Below, piece by piece: positions 28,549 through 37,085 of a stretch of 64,000 bases of DNA (position 1 is its first letter; each line of letters opens with the position of its first letter). The DNA is taken from NCBI GenBank assembly GCA_014656175.1, contig BNBX01000008.1, positions 326,533 through 390,532 of the forward strand. Reading direction: 5' to 3'. Made by a program: the position numbers and the translations under genes. Source of the DNA: Streptomyces werraensis (GTDB taxonomy: Bacteria; Actinomycetota; Actinomycetes; Streptomycetales; Streptomycetaceae). Below the pieces are notes generated by a model. That model made no database searches and was not told the origin of the DNA. It saw only the letters and a list, made by a program, of their open reading frames with translations.

Positions 28549-30728
28549 TGCGGCGGCGACCGCACCGCCCGGCCGGTCCACCGTCCGCGGCACCGGGGCC
28601 GCGGCGGCGCTGGTTCCGCATCGTGGTGCCGCTGGTCCTGCTGGCCTTCGTCGTCTCCGTCCTCGCCGTCGAGGGCTACACCTCCCGCGGCTTCGCCGGG
28701 GACCAGGAGGGCCGCGGGGAGCGGGCCGGCCGGAGCGGGGCGGGCGTGCCCCGGGAGGTCGCGGAGGGGGGACCGGTCGTCGACGCGGGCCACGATCCGC
28801 CGCGCACCTACCGCGCCCCGGCCGGGACGGTCGTCCTGACCTTCGACGACGGACCCGACCCCGCGTGGACGCCCCGGATCCGCGAGGTCCTCGACCGCCA
28901 CGACGTGCCCGGCACCTTCTTCGTCACCGGACGGCAGACCGCCCGCCACCCCGACCTCGTACAAGACCTGATCCGCTCGGGACACGAGATCGGCGTGCAC
29001 ACCTTCTCCCACCCCGACCTGGCCACCCAGTCCGAGGACGCGGTCGACCGGGAGCTGGCCTTCACCCAGCTCGCCCTCGCCGGGGCCGCCGGCGTCCACA
29101 GCTCGCTCGTGCGGATGCCGTACTCCTCGACCACCGGCTCGCTGGACGGCCCCTCCTGGACCGTCGCCCGGCACCTCGGCGAGAAGGGGTACGTGCTGGC
29201 CTTCGTCGACCAGGACACCCGCGACTGGAGCCGGCCCGGCGCCCGGGCCATCGCCGACGCGGCCGTTCCCGAGGTGCCCGGCCGGGGGACGATCGTGCTG
29301 CTCCACGACTCCGGAGGCGACCGCTCGCAGACCGTGCGGGCGCTGGAGACGCTGGTGCCGCGACTCAAGGCCGACGGCTACCGCTTCTCCACGGTCGCCG
29401 GGCTCGTGGGCGTCGAACGCCTCATGGGCGGTGCCGGCACCGCGGAGCGGTGGCAGGGGTGGGTGTTCGTGACCGCCGTGACCGTGTCGGGGACGACGGT
29501 GTCCGTGCTGGGCGCGCTGCTGCTGGTCGTCGGGGGGCTGGTGCTGGCGCGGTGCGTGGCGATGCTGGGCCTGGCCCACCGCCACGCGCGGCGTGCGCGC
29601 CGGCGTCCGCGGGCCGGGCCGGGGCCGCCCGTCACCGGGCCCGTCAGCGTGGTCGTGCCCGCGTACAACGAGGTCGTCTGCATCGGCAAGACGCTGCGGT
29701 CGCTGGTCGCGAGCGACCACCCGGTGGAGATCGTCGTCGTGGACGACGGCTCCGACGACGGCACCGCCGACGCCGCCGAGGCGCTGCGGCTGCCCGGGGT
29801 GACCGTGGTGCGCACGCCCAACCGGGGCAAGGCCGCCGCGCTGAACACCGGTGTGCTGCGCGCCTCGCACGACGTCGTCGTGATGCTCGACGCCGACACC
29901 GTCTTCGAGCCCTCCACCGTCCGTCACCTCGTCGAGCCGTTCGCCGACCCGTCCGTCGGCGCCACCGCGGGCAACGCCAAGGTCGGCAACCGGCACGGCA
30001 TGCTCGGCCGCTGGCAGCACATCGAGTACGTCATGGGCTTCAACCTCGACCGGCGCATGTACGACCTGCTGCGGTGCATGCCGACCGTGCCCGGCGCCGT
30101 CGGGGCCTTCCGCGTCTCGGCCCTGCGCCAGGCCGGGATGCTCAGCGGGGACACGCTCGCCGAGGACACCGACCTCACCATGGCCCTGCACCGGGCCGGG
30201 TGGGAGGTGCGCTACGCCGAGCACGCCGTCGCCTGGACCGAGGCGCCGGGGTCGCTGCGACAGCTGTGGCGCCAGCGGTACCGGTGGAGCTACGGCACGA
30301 TGCAGGCCGCGTGGAAGCACCGGCACGCCCTCGTCGAACGGGGGCACGCCGGGCGGTTCGGGAGGGTCGGACTGCCGTTGCTGGCGGTGTTCCAGATCCT
30401 CACGCCGCTGCTCGCCCCGCTGATCGACCTGCTGACCCTGTACGGGCTGGTGTTCGGGAACGCGGCGCTCACGCTGCTGGCGTGGTGCGGGGTGCTGGCG
30501 GTGCAGGGGGTGTGCGCCGCGTACGCCTTCCGTCTCGACGGGGAGCCGCTGCGGCCACTGTGGGCGCTGCCCGTGCAGCAGGTCGTGTACCGGCAGGTGA
30601 TGTACCTGGTGCTGCTGCAGGCCTGCCTGACCGCGCTCAGCGGGTACCGGCTGCCCTGGCAGCGCCTGAAGCGAAGGGGGAATGTGGTGGTGCCGCCGAG
30701 GGGCGGGGGACTACCCTCAGGAGTATGA
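28548..30728 (+). CDS. Polysaccharide deacetylase / family 2 glycosyltransferase fusion (MatB-like)
   Basis: The 726-residue membrane protein joins a carbohydrate esterase 4 domain to a processive GT2 synthase. After one membrane helix (22-41) the extracellular deacetylase has the metal motifs TFDDGPD (D100, D101) and HTFSH (151-155), RMPYSS, VDQDTRDW and LLHDSGG. A membrane helix pair near 300-335 leads to the cytoplasmic GT2 domain: VVPAYNE, VVDDGSDDGT, MLDADT, AEDTD and QRYRW, the hallmarks of hyaluronan/chitin/PNAG-type synthases. Further helices close the C-terminus. This architecture is that of Streptomyces MatB, linked to a PNAG-like matrix; the product here is unproven. Confidence 0.9.
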   Translation: MRRRPHRPAGPPSAAPGPRRRWFRIVVPLVLLAFVVSVLAVEGYTSRGFAGDQEGRGERAGRSGAGVPREVAEGGPVVDAGHDPPRTYRAPAGTVVLTFDDGPDPAWTPRIREVLDRHDVPGTFFVTGRQTARHPDLVQDLIRSGHEIGVHTFSHPDLATQSEDAVDRELAFTQLALAGAAGVHSSLVRMPYSSTTGSLDGPSWTVARHLGEKGYVLAFVDQDTRDWSRPGARAIADAAVPEVPGRGTIVLLHDSGGDRSQTVRALETLVPRLKADGYRFSTVAGLVGVERLMGGAGTAERWQGWVFVTAVTVSGTTVSVLGALLLVVGGLVLARCVAMLGLAHRHARRARRRPRAGPGPPVTGPVSVVVPAYNEVVCIGKTLRSLVASDHPVEIVVVDDGSDDGTADAAEALRLPGVTVVRTPNRGKAAALNTGVLRASHDVVVMLDADTVFEPSTVRHLVEPFADPSVGATAGNAKVGNRHGMLGRWQHIEYVMGFNLDRRMYDLLRCMPTVPGAVGAFRVSALRQAGMLSGDTLAEDTDLTMALHRAGWEVRYAEHAVAWTEAPGSLRQLWRQRYRWSYGTMQAAWKHRHALVERGHAGRFGRVGLPLLAVFQILTPLLAPLIDLLTLYGLVFGNAALTLLAWCGVLAVQGVCAAYAFRLDGEPLRPLWALPVQQVVYRQVMYLVLLQACLTALSGYRLPWQRLKRRGNVVVPPRGGGLPSGV

Positions 30729-30828
30729 CCTGGCGACATTGATGCAGCCGTAGTGCCTCCCGAGGGCCGCCGCGGGCGCCGTTCGACCTCAGCGTCCGGT
30801 GTCCGAACCGCCCTTACGGGAAGGCCTC

Positions 30829-32046
30829 ATGACTCTCACGCCCACGCGTGCCGTCGACGTGCGCGTGCGTCGGCTGACGACCACGCTGTACGGCTACTCG
30901 TTCCTCGAAGAATTCGTTCTGCTGTACCCGGTGTACGCGCTGCTGTTCAGCGACGCCGGGCTGTCCGTGTGGCAGATCTCGTCCCTGTTCGCCCTGTGGT
31001 CCGTCACCGCCGTGGTGCTGGAGGTGCCGTCCGGGGCGTGGGCCGACGCGGTGTCACGGCGGCTGTTGCTGGTCGTCGGTCCGCTGCTGACGGGCGCAGG
31101 GTTCGCGCTGTGGATCCTCGTGCCGTCGTACGCCGCCTTCGCGGTGGGATTCGTCCTGTGGGGGACCGGCGGGGCGTTGTGCTCAGGTGCGCTGGAGGCC
31201 CTCGTCTACGACGAGCTGGAGCGGGGCGGGGCCTCCGACCGGTACGCGCGTGTGCTGGGGCGGGCGCGGGCGGCGGGGCTGGCCGCCGTGATGGCGGCGA
31301 TGGGACTGGCCGGGCCCGTGCTGGCGTGGGGCGGACATGCGGCCGTGGGGGCGGCGAGTGTGCTGGTGTGCCTGCTGACGTCGGTGACCGCGCTGAGGTT
31401 TCCCGAGCACCGGAGGGCGCGGGCCGCGGAGCGTCGGGGCTGGGTCGTCGCTCTGCGGGCCGGTCTGGGTGAGGCTCGACGGGACCGGTCCGTGCGGGGG
31501 GCGTTGCTGCTGGTGCCGGCGGTGGCGGCGGTGTGGGGTGCGCTGGACGAGTACACGCCGTTGCTGGTGCGCGAGGCGGGGGTCGCCGATGTGGCCGTGC
31601 CGTGGGTGCTGCTGGTGATCTGGGGCGGGGCCACGGCAGGAAGCCTGCTGGCGGGGGAGGGGGAGCGGTTCGGCACGGGCGCACTCGCTGTGCTGCTGGG
31701 CGGGGGCGGCCTCGCTCTGGCGGTGGGCGCCGTCGCCGGGACGGTGGCGGGACTGCTGCTGGTCGCGGTGGCGTTCGGTGCGTTCCAGGCGGCGACCGTG
31801 CTGGCGGAGGCGCGCCTGCAGCACCGGATCGAGTCGACGGGGCGGGCGACGCTGACGTCGGTGGCGGGGCTGGGCACGGAGGTCGTGACGCTGACGGTGT
31901 TCGCGGGGTACGCGGTGATCGCGTCGGGCCACGGGCACGGTGCGGCGTTCGCGGTGTCGGCGGTGCCGTACGTGGTGCTGGCGGCGGGGCTGGCGGTGAG
32001 GTCGGCCGTCGTGCGGCGGAGGGGGCGGGTGGGGGCTGAGGTGTGA
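30829..32046 (+). CDS. MFS transporter
   Basis: A hydrophobic protein of 405 residues with about twelve membrane helices and the MFS loop 2-3 motif near EVPSGAWADAVSRRLLL. Such Streptomyces proteins are usually annotated as exporters; no substrate can be read from the sequence. I chose the ATG giving MTLTPTRAV, with GGGAAGG close upstream; an in-frame GTG ten codons earlier is possible. It is separated from the deacetylase/glycosyltransferase gene by 100 bp and followed by a dispersed repeat, so it is probably its own unit. Confidence 0.85.
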   Translation: MTLTPTRAVDVRVRRLTTTLYGYSFLEEFVLLYPVYALLFSDAGLSVWQISSLFALWSVTAVVLEVPSGAWADAVSRRLLLVVGPLLTGAGFALWILVPSYAAFAVGFVLWGTGGALCSGALEALVYDELERGGASDRYARVLGRARAAGLAAVMAAMGLAGPVLAWGGHAAVGAASVLVCLLTSVTALRFPEHRRARAAERRGWVVALRAGLGEARRDRSVRGALLLVPAVAAVWGALDEYTPLLVREAGVADVAVPWVLLVIWGGATAGSLLAGEGERFGTGALAVLLGGGGLALAVGAVAGTVAGLLLVAVAFGAFQAATVLAEARLQHRIESTGRATLTSVAGLGTEVVTLTVFAGYAVIASGHGHGAAFAVSAVPYVVLAAGLAVRSAVVRRRGRVGAEV

Positions 32047-32104
32047 CGCCTGCGGCGCGGGGTTCCGTCCGGTGGGGTCGGCGTAGTGCCCATGGCCGGT
32101 GGGG

Positions 32105-32234
32105 GTGCGGGGTCGCGGCGGGGGTTGCCGTCCTCGGTCCGGCGCGACCGGGTCGCCGGGAGGGGCACAGGGCGTGGACGCGCCGGCCGCTGCGGGCGCC
32201 CACCCCCGCCGCGCCCCCTCCTCGCCGTGGGCGG
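32105..32234. repeat. Dispersed intergenic repeat, type 1, copy 2
   Basis: About 130 bp matching 21016-21143, with identical CGTCCTCGGTCCGGCGCGA and GGACGCGCCGGCCGCTGCGG blocks. The left end (GTCGCGGCGGGGG) and right end (CCCCCGCCGCGCC) are complementary. It fills the gap between the convergent MFS and HxlR genes, where a terminator is expected. Confidence 0.7.
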
Positions 32235-32244
32235 CCGACGGCGG

Positions 32245-32616
32245 TCACCCGTGCGAGGTCTCGGGCATGTCGACCGTGGTGAAGGCCTCGCGGCGTATCC
32301 GCTCGGTGCCCCAGGCGCCGAGCGGAGCGAGGGCCTGGTTCAGTGCGCGTCCGGACTCGGTCAGGGAGTACTCCACCCGTGGCGGCACCTCGGCGTACAC
32401 CTTCCGGTGCACGAGACCGTCCTCCTCCATCTCCCGCAGGTGCTGCGTCAGCATCTTCTCGCTCACCCCCGGCAGACCTCGGCGGAGCTCGGCGAAGCGG
32501 CGGACCCGGTGGGCGTCGAGCTCCCAGAGGATCAGGCCCTTCCACTTGCCGCTCACGACGTCGAGCGCGGCGTCGATGCCGCAGATGTACGGCCCCGTTC
32601 TCGGCGCCTTCGCCAT
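32245..32616 (-). CDS. HxlR-family transcriptional regulator
   Basis: HxlR proteins are small winged-helix regulators, often redox or quinone responsive. The 123-residue protein has the family core CGIDAALDVVSGKWKGLILW, RRFAELRRGLPGVSEKMLTQ and LREMEEDGLVHRKVYAEVPP. One cysteine (C12 in ICGID) is near the N-terminus, where HxlR members often hold a sensing cysteine. ATG start with AAGGGGGA six bases upstream. It is divergent from a reductase gene with a perfect inverted repeat in the shared promoter, so it probably represses both. Confidence 0.9.
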   Translation of the reverse strand: MAKAPRTGPYICGIDAALDVVSGKWKGLILWELDAHRVRRFAELRRGLPGVSEKMLTQHLREMEEDGLVHRKVYAEVPPRVEYSLTESGRALNQALAPLGAWGTERIRREAFTTVDMPETSHG

Positions 32617-32640
32617 CACCGATCCCCCTTACGAAAAGGT

Positions 32641-32667
32641 AAGTACCGCAGAAAAAAGTCGGTACTT
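32641..32667. promoter_or_regulatory. Probable HxlR operator
   Basis: AAGTACCG (32641-32648) and CGGTACTT (32660-32667) are a perfect inverted repeat around an A-rich 11-base spacer. It is unusually AT-rich for this genome and sits between the divergent HxlR and reductase genes. Confidence 0.65.
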
Positions 32668-32700
32668 CCCAGGGTAGTGACGCCGTCGAACCATGGAGGG

Positions 32701-33609
32701 GTGAACGAACGAGAGAACAGCACCCGCAAGGACGACCGCTCCGTCACCGTGATCGGGCTCGGCCCCATGGGGCAGGCCATGACCCGTACCCTGCTCGCCG
32801 CCGGCCGCTCCGTCACCGTCTGGAACCGCACCGCCGGCCGGGCCGACGCCGTCGTCGCCGACGGAGCGACGCCCGCGGCCACGCCTGGGGAGGCGGTCGA
32901 GGCGAGTGACCTCGTGATTCTCAGCCTCACCGACTACCAGGCGATGTACGACATCCTCGGCGGCGCCACCGCCTCGCTCGCCGGCCGGACCCTGGTCAAT
33001 CTGAGCTCCGACACCCCAGACCGCTCGCGAGAGGCGGCCGCCTGGGCGACCGGTCACGGGGCCGCCTTCCTGACCGGAGGGGTCATGGTCCCCGCGCCGA
33101 TGGTCGGCACGGAGGCGGCCTTCGTCTACTACAGCGGCCCTGAACGCGTGATGGAGAGCCACCGGGCGGCGTTGGCGCTGCTGGGGACACCGAAGTATCT
33201 GGGCGAGGACCCGGGTGCCGCCCAGATGATGTACCAGGCCCAGCTCGCGGTGTTCCTCACCACCCTCTCCGGGCTGATGCACGCCACCGCGATGCTGGGC
33301 ACCGTGGGGATGAAGGCGCGGGACGCGCTGCCGGAACTGCTGGCGTCCGCCGACTCGACCGGCGACATCCTGCGGGCCGGTGAGGAGAACCCCGGCGCCG
33401 CGCTCGACGCCGGCGAGCATCCAGGCGATCTCAGCACGGTCACCATGATGGGCGCCACGTCCGACCACATCGTCGAGACCAGCAGGTCACTCGGTCTCGA
33501 CCTCGCGCTCCCCCTGGCCGTGCAGGGCCACTACCGGCGCGCGATCGAGAACGGGCACGGCGGCGACAACTGGACCCGCATCATCGACAGCATCCGGGGT
33601 GTGCGCTGA
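32701..33609 (+). CDS. NADP-dependent imine-reductase-like oxidoreductase
   Basis: The 302-residue protein is a beta-hydroxyacid-dehydrogenase-fold enzyme. The nucleotide loop GLGPMGQAM (19-27) with WNRT after the second strand favours NADPH. GGVMVPAPMVGTEAAFVYYSG and the helical C-terminal dimer domain resemble imine reductases. At the site where many imine reductases have a catalytic Asp or Tyr (YDLAL-like segment) this protein reads MYQAQL, so Gln179 may replace the proton donor; this alignment is by eye. The GTG has GGAGGG directly against it, a poor spacing. Substrate unknown; control by the divergent HxlR is likely. Confidence 0.75.
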   Translation: MNERENSTRKDDRSVTVIGLGPMGQAMTRTLLAAGRSVTVWNRTAGRADAVVADGATPAATPGEAVEASDLVILSLTDYQAMYDILGGATASLAGRTLVNLSSDTPDRSREAAAWATGHGAAFLTGGVMVPAPMVGTEAAFVYYSGPERVMESHRAALALLGTPKYLGEDPGAAQMMYQAQLAVFLTTLSGLMHATAMLGTVGMKARDALPELLASADSTGDILRAGEENPGAALDAGEHPGDLSTVTMMGATSDHIVETSRSLGLDLALPLAVQGHYRRAIENGHGGDNWTRIIDSIRGVR

Positions 33610-33613
33610 TCGC

Positions 33614-33712
33614 GTGCAACGAATCGCCGTGATCGGCCCTCCACGCGCAACGATCGGCGCACCGGTGCGCAACGGCTTCTTCTTGTCCGGCGCAGGCACG
33701 CGACCGTACCTT
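33614..33712 (+). promoter_or_regulatory. davAB promoter with three upstream repeats
   Basis: A promoter TTGTCC (33683-33688), 18-bp spacer, TACCTT (33707-33712) precedes davA. Just upstream are three direct repeats with core GCAACG: GTGCAACGAATCG (33614), CGCGCAACGATCG (33644) and GTGCGCAACGGCTTC (33666). Cores are 31 and 22 bp apart. Position upstream of the -35 suggests an activator. Confidence 0.55.
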
Positions 33713-33755
33713 CATGGGTGACCCCCAACCCCCGCCCATCCGGTGAGGATCACGC

Positions 33756-34544
33756 ATGCGCACCGCCCTGCTCCAGAGCTCCGGCCACCCCGGCCACGTC
33801 GTCGAGAACCTCAAGGCTCTCGACGACGCGGCCGCCAGCGCGGCCGCGGCGGGCGCGGATCTGCTGGTGACCTCCGAGCTCTTCCTCACCGGCTACGCCA
33901 TCGGCGACGACCTCGGCCGCCTCGCCGAGCCGGAGGACGGCGACGCCGCGGACGCGGTCGCCGAGATCGCCGCCCGGCACGGTCTCGCCGTCGCCTACGG
34001 CTACCCCGAGCGGGCCGGCGACGCGGTGTACAACTCCGTCCAGCTCGTCGCCGCCGACGGCGCCCGTCTCGCGAACTACCGCAAGACCCACCTGTACGGC
34101 TGCTTCGAGCACGACCACTTCACCCCGGGTCAGGACACCGTCGCGCAGGCCGAGCTGCACGGCCTCACCGTCGGCCTGATGATCTGCTACGACGTGGAGT
34201 TCCCGGAGAACGTCCGCGCCCACGCGCTCGCCGGTACCGACCTGCTGCTGGTGCCCACGGCCCAGCTGCACCCGTACCAGTTCGTCGCCGAGTCCGTCGT
34301 GCCGGTGCGCGCCTTCGAGAGCCAGATGTACATCGCATACGTCAACCGGGTCGGCCCGGAGGGCGAGTTCGAGTTCGTGGGACTGTCCACGCTGGCCGGG
34401 CCCGACGGGGTCGCCCGCGCCCGCGCGGGACGGGGTGAGGAACTGCTCCTCGCCGACGTCGACCCGGTGCTTCTCGCCGCGTCCCGCGAGGCCAACCCGT
34501 ATCTGCGGGACCGACGGCCGCCCCTCTACGGGTCCCTCGTCTGA
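33756..34544 (+). CDS. davA: 5-aminovaleramidase-like carbon-nitrogen hydrolase (DavA)
   Basis: A nitrilase-superfamily amidase of 262 residues with the catalytic Glu-Lys-Cys triad: E41 in TSELFLTGY, K110 in YRKTHLYG, C144 in MICYDVEFPEN. From memory it aligns end to end with Pseudomonas putida DavA (5-aminopentanamidase), sharing VYGYPER-like, YNSVQL, NYRKTHL and ICYD.EFPEN blocks. DavA turns 5-aminopentanamide into 5-aminovalerate and ammonia. The next gene, 38 bp downstream, encodes the lysine monooxygenase that would supply the amide, which supports the assignment. Other amides are possible substrates. Confidence 0.8.
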   Translation: MRTALLQSSGHPGHVVENLKALDDAAASAAAAGADLLVTSELFLTGYAIGDDLGRLAEPEDGDAADAVAEIAARHGLAVAYGYPERAGDAVYNSVQLVAADGARLANYRKTHLYGCFEHDHFTPGQDTVAQAELHGLTVGLMICYDVEFPENVRAHALAGTDLLLVPTAQLHPYQFVAESVVPVRAFESQMYIAYVNRVGPEGEFEFVGLSTLAGPDGVARARAGRGEELLLADVDPVLLAASREANPYLRDRRPPLYGSLV

Positions 34545-34582
34545 TCCTCCCTGGTTCCATCACTGCAAGGAGTCCGTACCCC

Positions 34583-36295
34583 ATGACGTCCACGGTGCCC
34601 AACGCCGTCGAGCACGCCGACGAGCAGCAGCCGCCGATCACCATGTTCGGCCCTGACTTCCCGTACGCGTACGACGACTTCCTGGCCCACCCCGCCGGGA
34701 TCGGGCAGGTGCCGGCCACCGAGCACGGCACCGAGGTCGCCGTGATCGGCGGTGGGCTGTCGGGGATCGTCGCCGCCTACGAGCTGATGAAGATGGGACT
34801 CAAGCCGGTCGTGTACGAGGCCGACCGGATCGGCGGGCGGCTGCGGACCGTCGGGTTCGAGGGGTGCGACCCGTCGCTGACGGCGGAGATGGGCGCCATG
34901 CGGTTCCCGCCGTCGTCGACGGCGCTGCAGCACTACATCGACCTCGTGGGGCTGGAGACCCGGCCCTTCCCGAATCCGCTGGCCGAGGCGACCCCTTCGA
35001 CCGTCGTCGACCTGAAGGGCGAGTCGCACTACGCGGAGACGATGGACGATCTGCCGCAGGTCTACCGTGACGTGGCCGATGCCTGGGCGCGGTGCCTGGA
35101 GGAGGGAGCCGACTTCTCCGACATGAACCGGGCCCTGCGCGAGCGGGACGTGCCGCGCATCCGGGAGATCTGGTCGCGGCTGGTGGAAAAGCTCGACAAC
35201 CAGACCTTCTACGGGTTCCTGTGCGAGTCGGAGGCCTTCAAGTCCTTCCGGCACCGGGAGATCTTCGGGCAGGTCGGGTTCGGGACCGGGGGATGGGACA
35301 CCGACTTCCCGAATTCGATCCTGGAGATTCTGCGGGTCGTCTACACCGAGGCGGACGACCACCACCGGGGGATCGTCGGCGGGTCGCAGCAGCTGCCGCT
35401 GCGGCTGTGGGAGCGGGAGCCCGAGAAGATCGTCCACTGGCCGTACGGCACCTCGCTGAAGTCGCTGCACGTGGACGGGGAGCCGCGGCCCGCCGTCACA
35501 CGGCTGGGGCGGACCGCCGGGAACCGGATCACCGTGACCGATGCCCGCGGTGACATCCGTACGTACCGTGCGGCCATCTTCACCGCCCAGTCCTGGATGC
35601 TGCTGTCGAAGATCGACTGCGACGACTCGCTCTTCCCGATCGACCACTGGACGGCCATCGAGCGCACCCACTACATGGAGAGCTCCAAGCTGTTCGTGCC
35701 CGTGGACCGTCCCTTCTGGCTGGACAAGGCCGTCGACGACAGGGGGAATCCGACCGGGCGGGACGTCATGTCGATGACGCTCACCGACCGTATGACCCGC
35801 GGCACCTATCTGCTGGACAACGGCCCGGACAAGCCCGCGGTCATCTGCCTGTCCTACACCTGGTGCGACGACAGTCTGAAGTGGCTGCCGCTGTCCGCGA
35901 ACGAGCGGATGGAGGTCATGCTGAAGTCGCTCGGCGAGATCTACCCCAAGGTCGACATCCGGAAGCACATCATCGGCAACCCGGTGACCGTCTCCTGGGA
36001 GAACGAGCCCTACTTCATGGGCGCGTTCAAGGCGAACCTGCCGGGCCACTACCGCTACCAGCGGCGGCTGTTCACGCACTTCATGCAGGACCGGCTGCCG
36101 GAGGACAAGCGGGGCATCTTCCTCGCCGGCGACGACATCTCGTGGACGGCGGGCTGGGCCGAGGGCGCCGTGCAGACCGCGCTCAACGCGGTGTGGGGCG
36201 TGATGCACCAGCTCGGGGGCGCCACCGACCCGTCCAACCCGGGCCCCGGTGACCTGTACGACGAGATAGCGCCCGTCGAACTCCCGGAGGACTGA
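34583..36295 (+). CDS. davB: L-lysine 2-monooxygenase-like flavoenzyme (DavB)
   Basis: A 570-residue FAD amine oxidase. The dinucleotide loop is VIGGGLSG (54-61); VYEADRIGGRLRT, GAMRFPPSSTA and the C-terminal FAD motif AGDDISWTAGWAEGAVQTAL follow. Recalled P. putida DavB matches closely along the whole length (ITIFGPDFPFAFDDWLEHPAG against ITMFGPDFPYAYDDFLAHPAG, and GQVGFGTGGWDTDFPNS). DavB oxidatively decarboxylates L-lysine to 5-aminopentanamide. With davA it forms a two-step route to 5-aminovalerate. Tryptophan 2-monooxygenase is a related family, but similarity and partner gene favour lysine. It ends two bases from a convergent gene. Confidence 0.82.
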   Translation: MTSTVPNAVEHADEQQPPITMFGPDFPYAYDDFLAHPAGIGQVPATEHGTEVAVIGGGLSGIVAAYELMKMGLKPVVYEADRIGGRLRTVGFEGCDPSLTAEMGAMRFPPSSTALQHYIDLVGLETRPFPNPLAEATPSTVVDLKGESHYAETMDDLPQVYRDVADAWARCLEEGADFSDMNRALRERDVPRIREIWSRLVEKLDNQTFYGFLCESEAFKSFRHREIFGQVGFGTGGWDTDFPNSILEILRVVYTEADDHHRGIVGGSQQLPLRLWEREPEKIVHWPYGTSLKSLHVDGEPRPAVTRLGRTAGNRITVTDARGDIRTYRAAIFTAQSWMLLSKIDCDDSLFPIDHWTAIERTHYMESSKLFVPVDRPFWLDKAVDDRGNPTGRDVMSMTLTDRMTRGTYLLDNGPDKPAVICLSYTWCDDSLKWLPLSANERMEVMLKSLGEIYPKVDIRKHIIGNPVTVSWENEPYFMGAFKANLPGHYRYQRRLFTHFMQDRLPEDKRGIFLAGDDISWTAGWAEGAVQTALNAVWGVMHQLGGATDPSNPGPGDLYDEIAPVELPED

Positions 36296-36297
36296 CG

Positions 36298-36984
36298 TCA
36301 GTCGGGCAGCGGGGTGAGCAGCATGCGGCCCGCGAACCCCATCGCGGTGTCCAGCCGTTCGGTGAACTCCGCCGCCACGTCGGGCAGTCGGCGCAGCGCC
36401 CAGAGGGCGCGCGCCGCCGTCCAGGCCGCGTCCCGGGCGCGGTCCAGGCTCCACGCGCCGAGCAGATGGGTCAGCGGGTCGGCGATCCTCAGCGACTCGG
36501 GGCCGGGCACCAGGTCGTCGCGGATGCGCTCCTCCAGCGACAGGAGGATCTCGCCCACGGCCTCGAACTCGTCCTCCAGGTCGGCGGGTTCGCAGCCGAG
36601 CGTACGGCAGGTGTCCACCACGGCCAGCGCGAGGTCGTGCCCGATGTGCGCGTTGATGCCCGCCAGCGCGAACTGCACCGGACGTACCCCGGGATGGCGG
36701 CGGAACTGGAACAGCGGACGCCAGCAGGCGGGGGGACGCCGGCCGTCCGCCGCGGCGTCGACGGCCGCGAGGTAGTACTCGGCGAAGCGGACGTCCAGGG
36801 TGATCACCGCACGGGTGTCGGGGAACAGACCGGCGTCGATGCGCCGGTCCACGGCCCGTGTCACGGCGAGGTAGACACGGTTGAAGACCGCGACCCCGTC
36901 CCGCGCGGGCAGGACCGCGTCGAGGGCGCTCAGACGGGCGACGACCCCGTCGACCGGGGTGAGGACTTGTTCGCATTGCGCCAT
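36298..36984 (-). CDS. DUF5995-type conserved protein
   Basis: Function unknown. The 228-residue protein is mainly helical and, from memory, belongs to the actinobacterial DUF5995 group. Conserved-looking segments are FNRVYLAVTRAVDRRI, LDVRFAEYYLAAVDA and INAHIGHDLALAVVDTC, the last with two histidines that could bind metal. No signal peptide or membrane helix is seen. Its stop is two bases from the davB stop on the other strand, so the two transcripts must overlap or share a terminator. Confidence 0.82.
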   Translation of the reverse strand: MAQCEQVLTPVDGVVARLSALDAVLPARDGVAVFNRVYLAVTRAVDRRIDAGLFPDTRAVITLDVRFAEYYLAAVDAAADGRRPPACWRPLFQFRRHPGVRPVQFALAGINAHIGHDLALAVVDTCRTLGCEPADLEDEFEAVGEILLSLEERIRDDLVPGPESLRIADPLTHLLGAWSLDRARDAAWTAARALWALRRLPDVAAEFTERLDTAMGFAGRMLLTPLPD

Positions 36985-37085
36985 GAGCGCAGGGTGACAC
37001 CTTTAGTCTGACTCCAGTGGCGGCGGGCCCGGCGCTTCCCCGGAACGGGGGAACGCGCCCGCCGTGGGGGAGGGGGAAGCACAAG

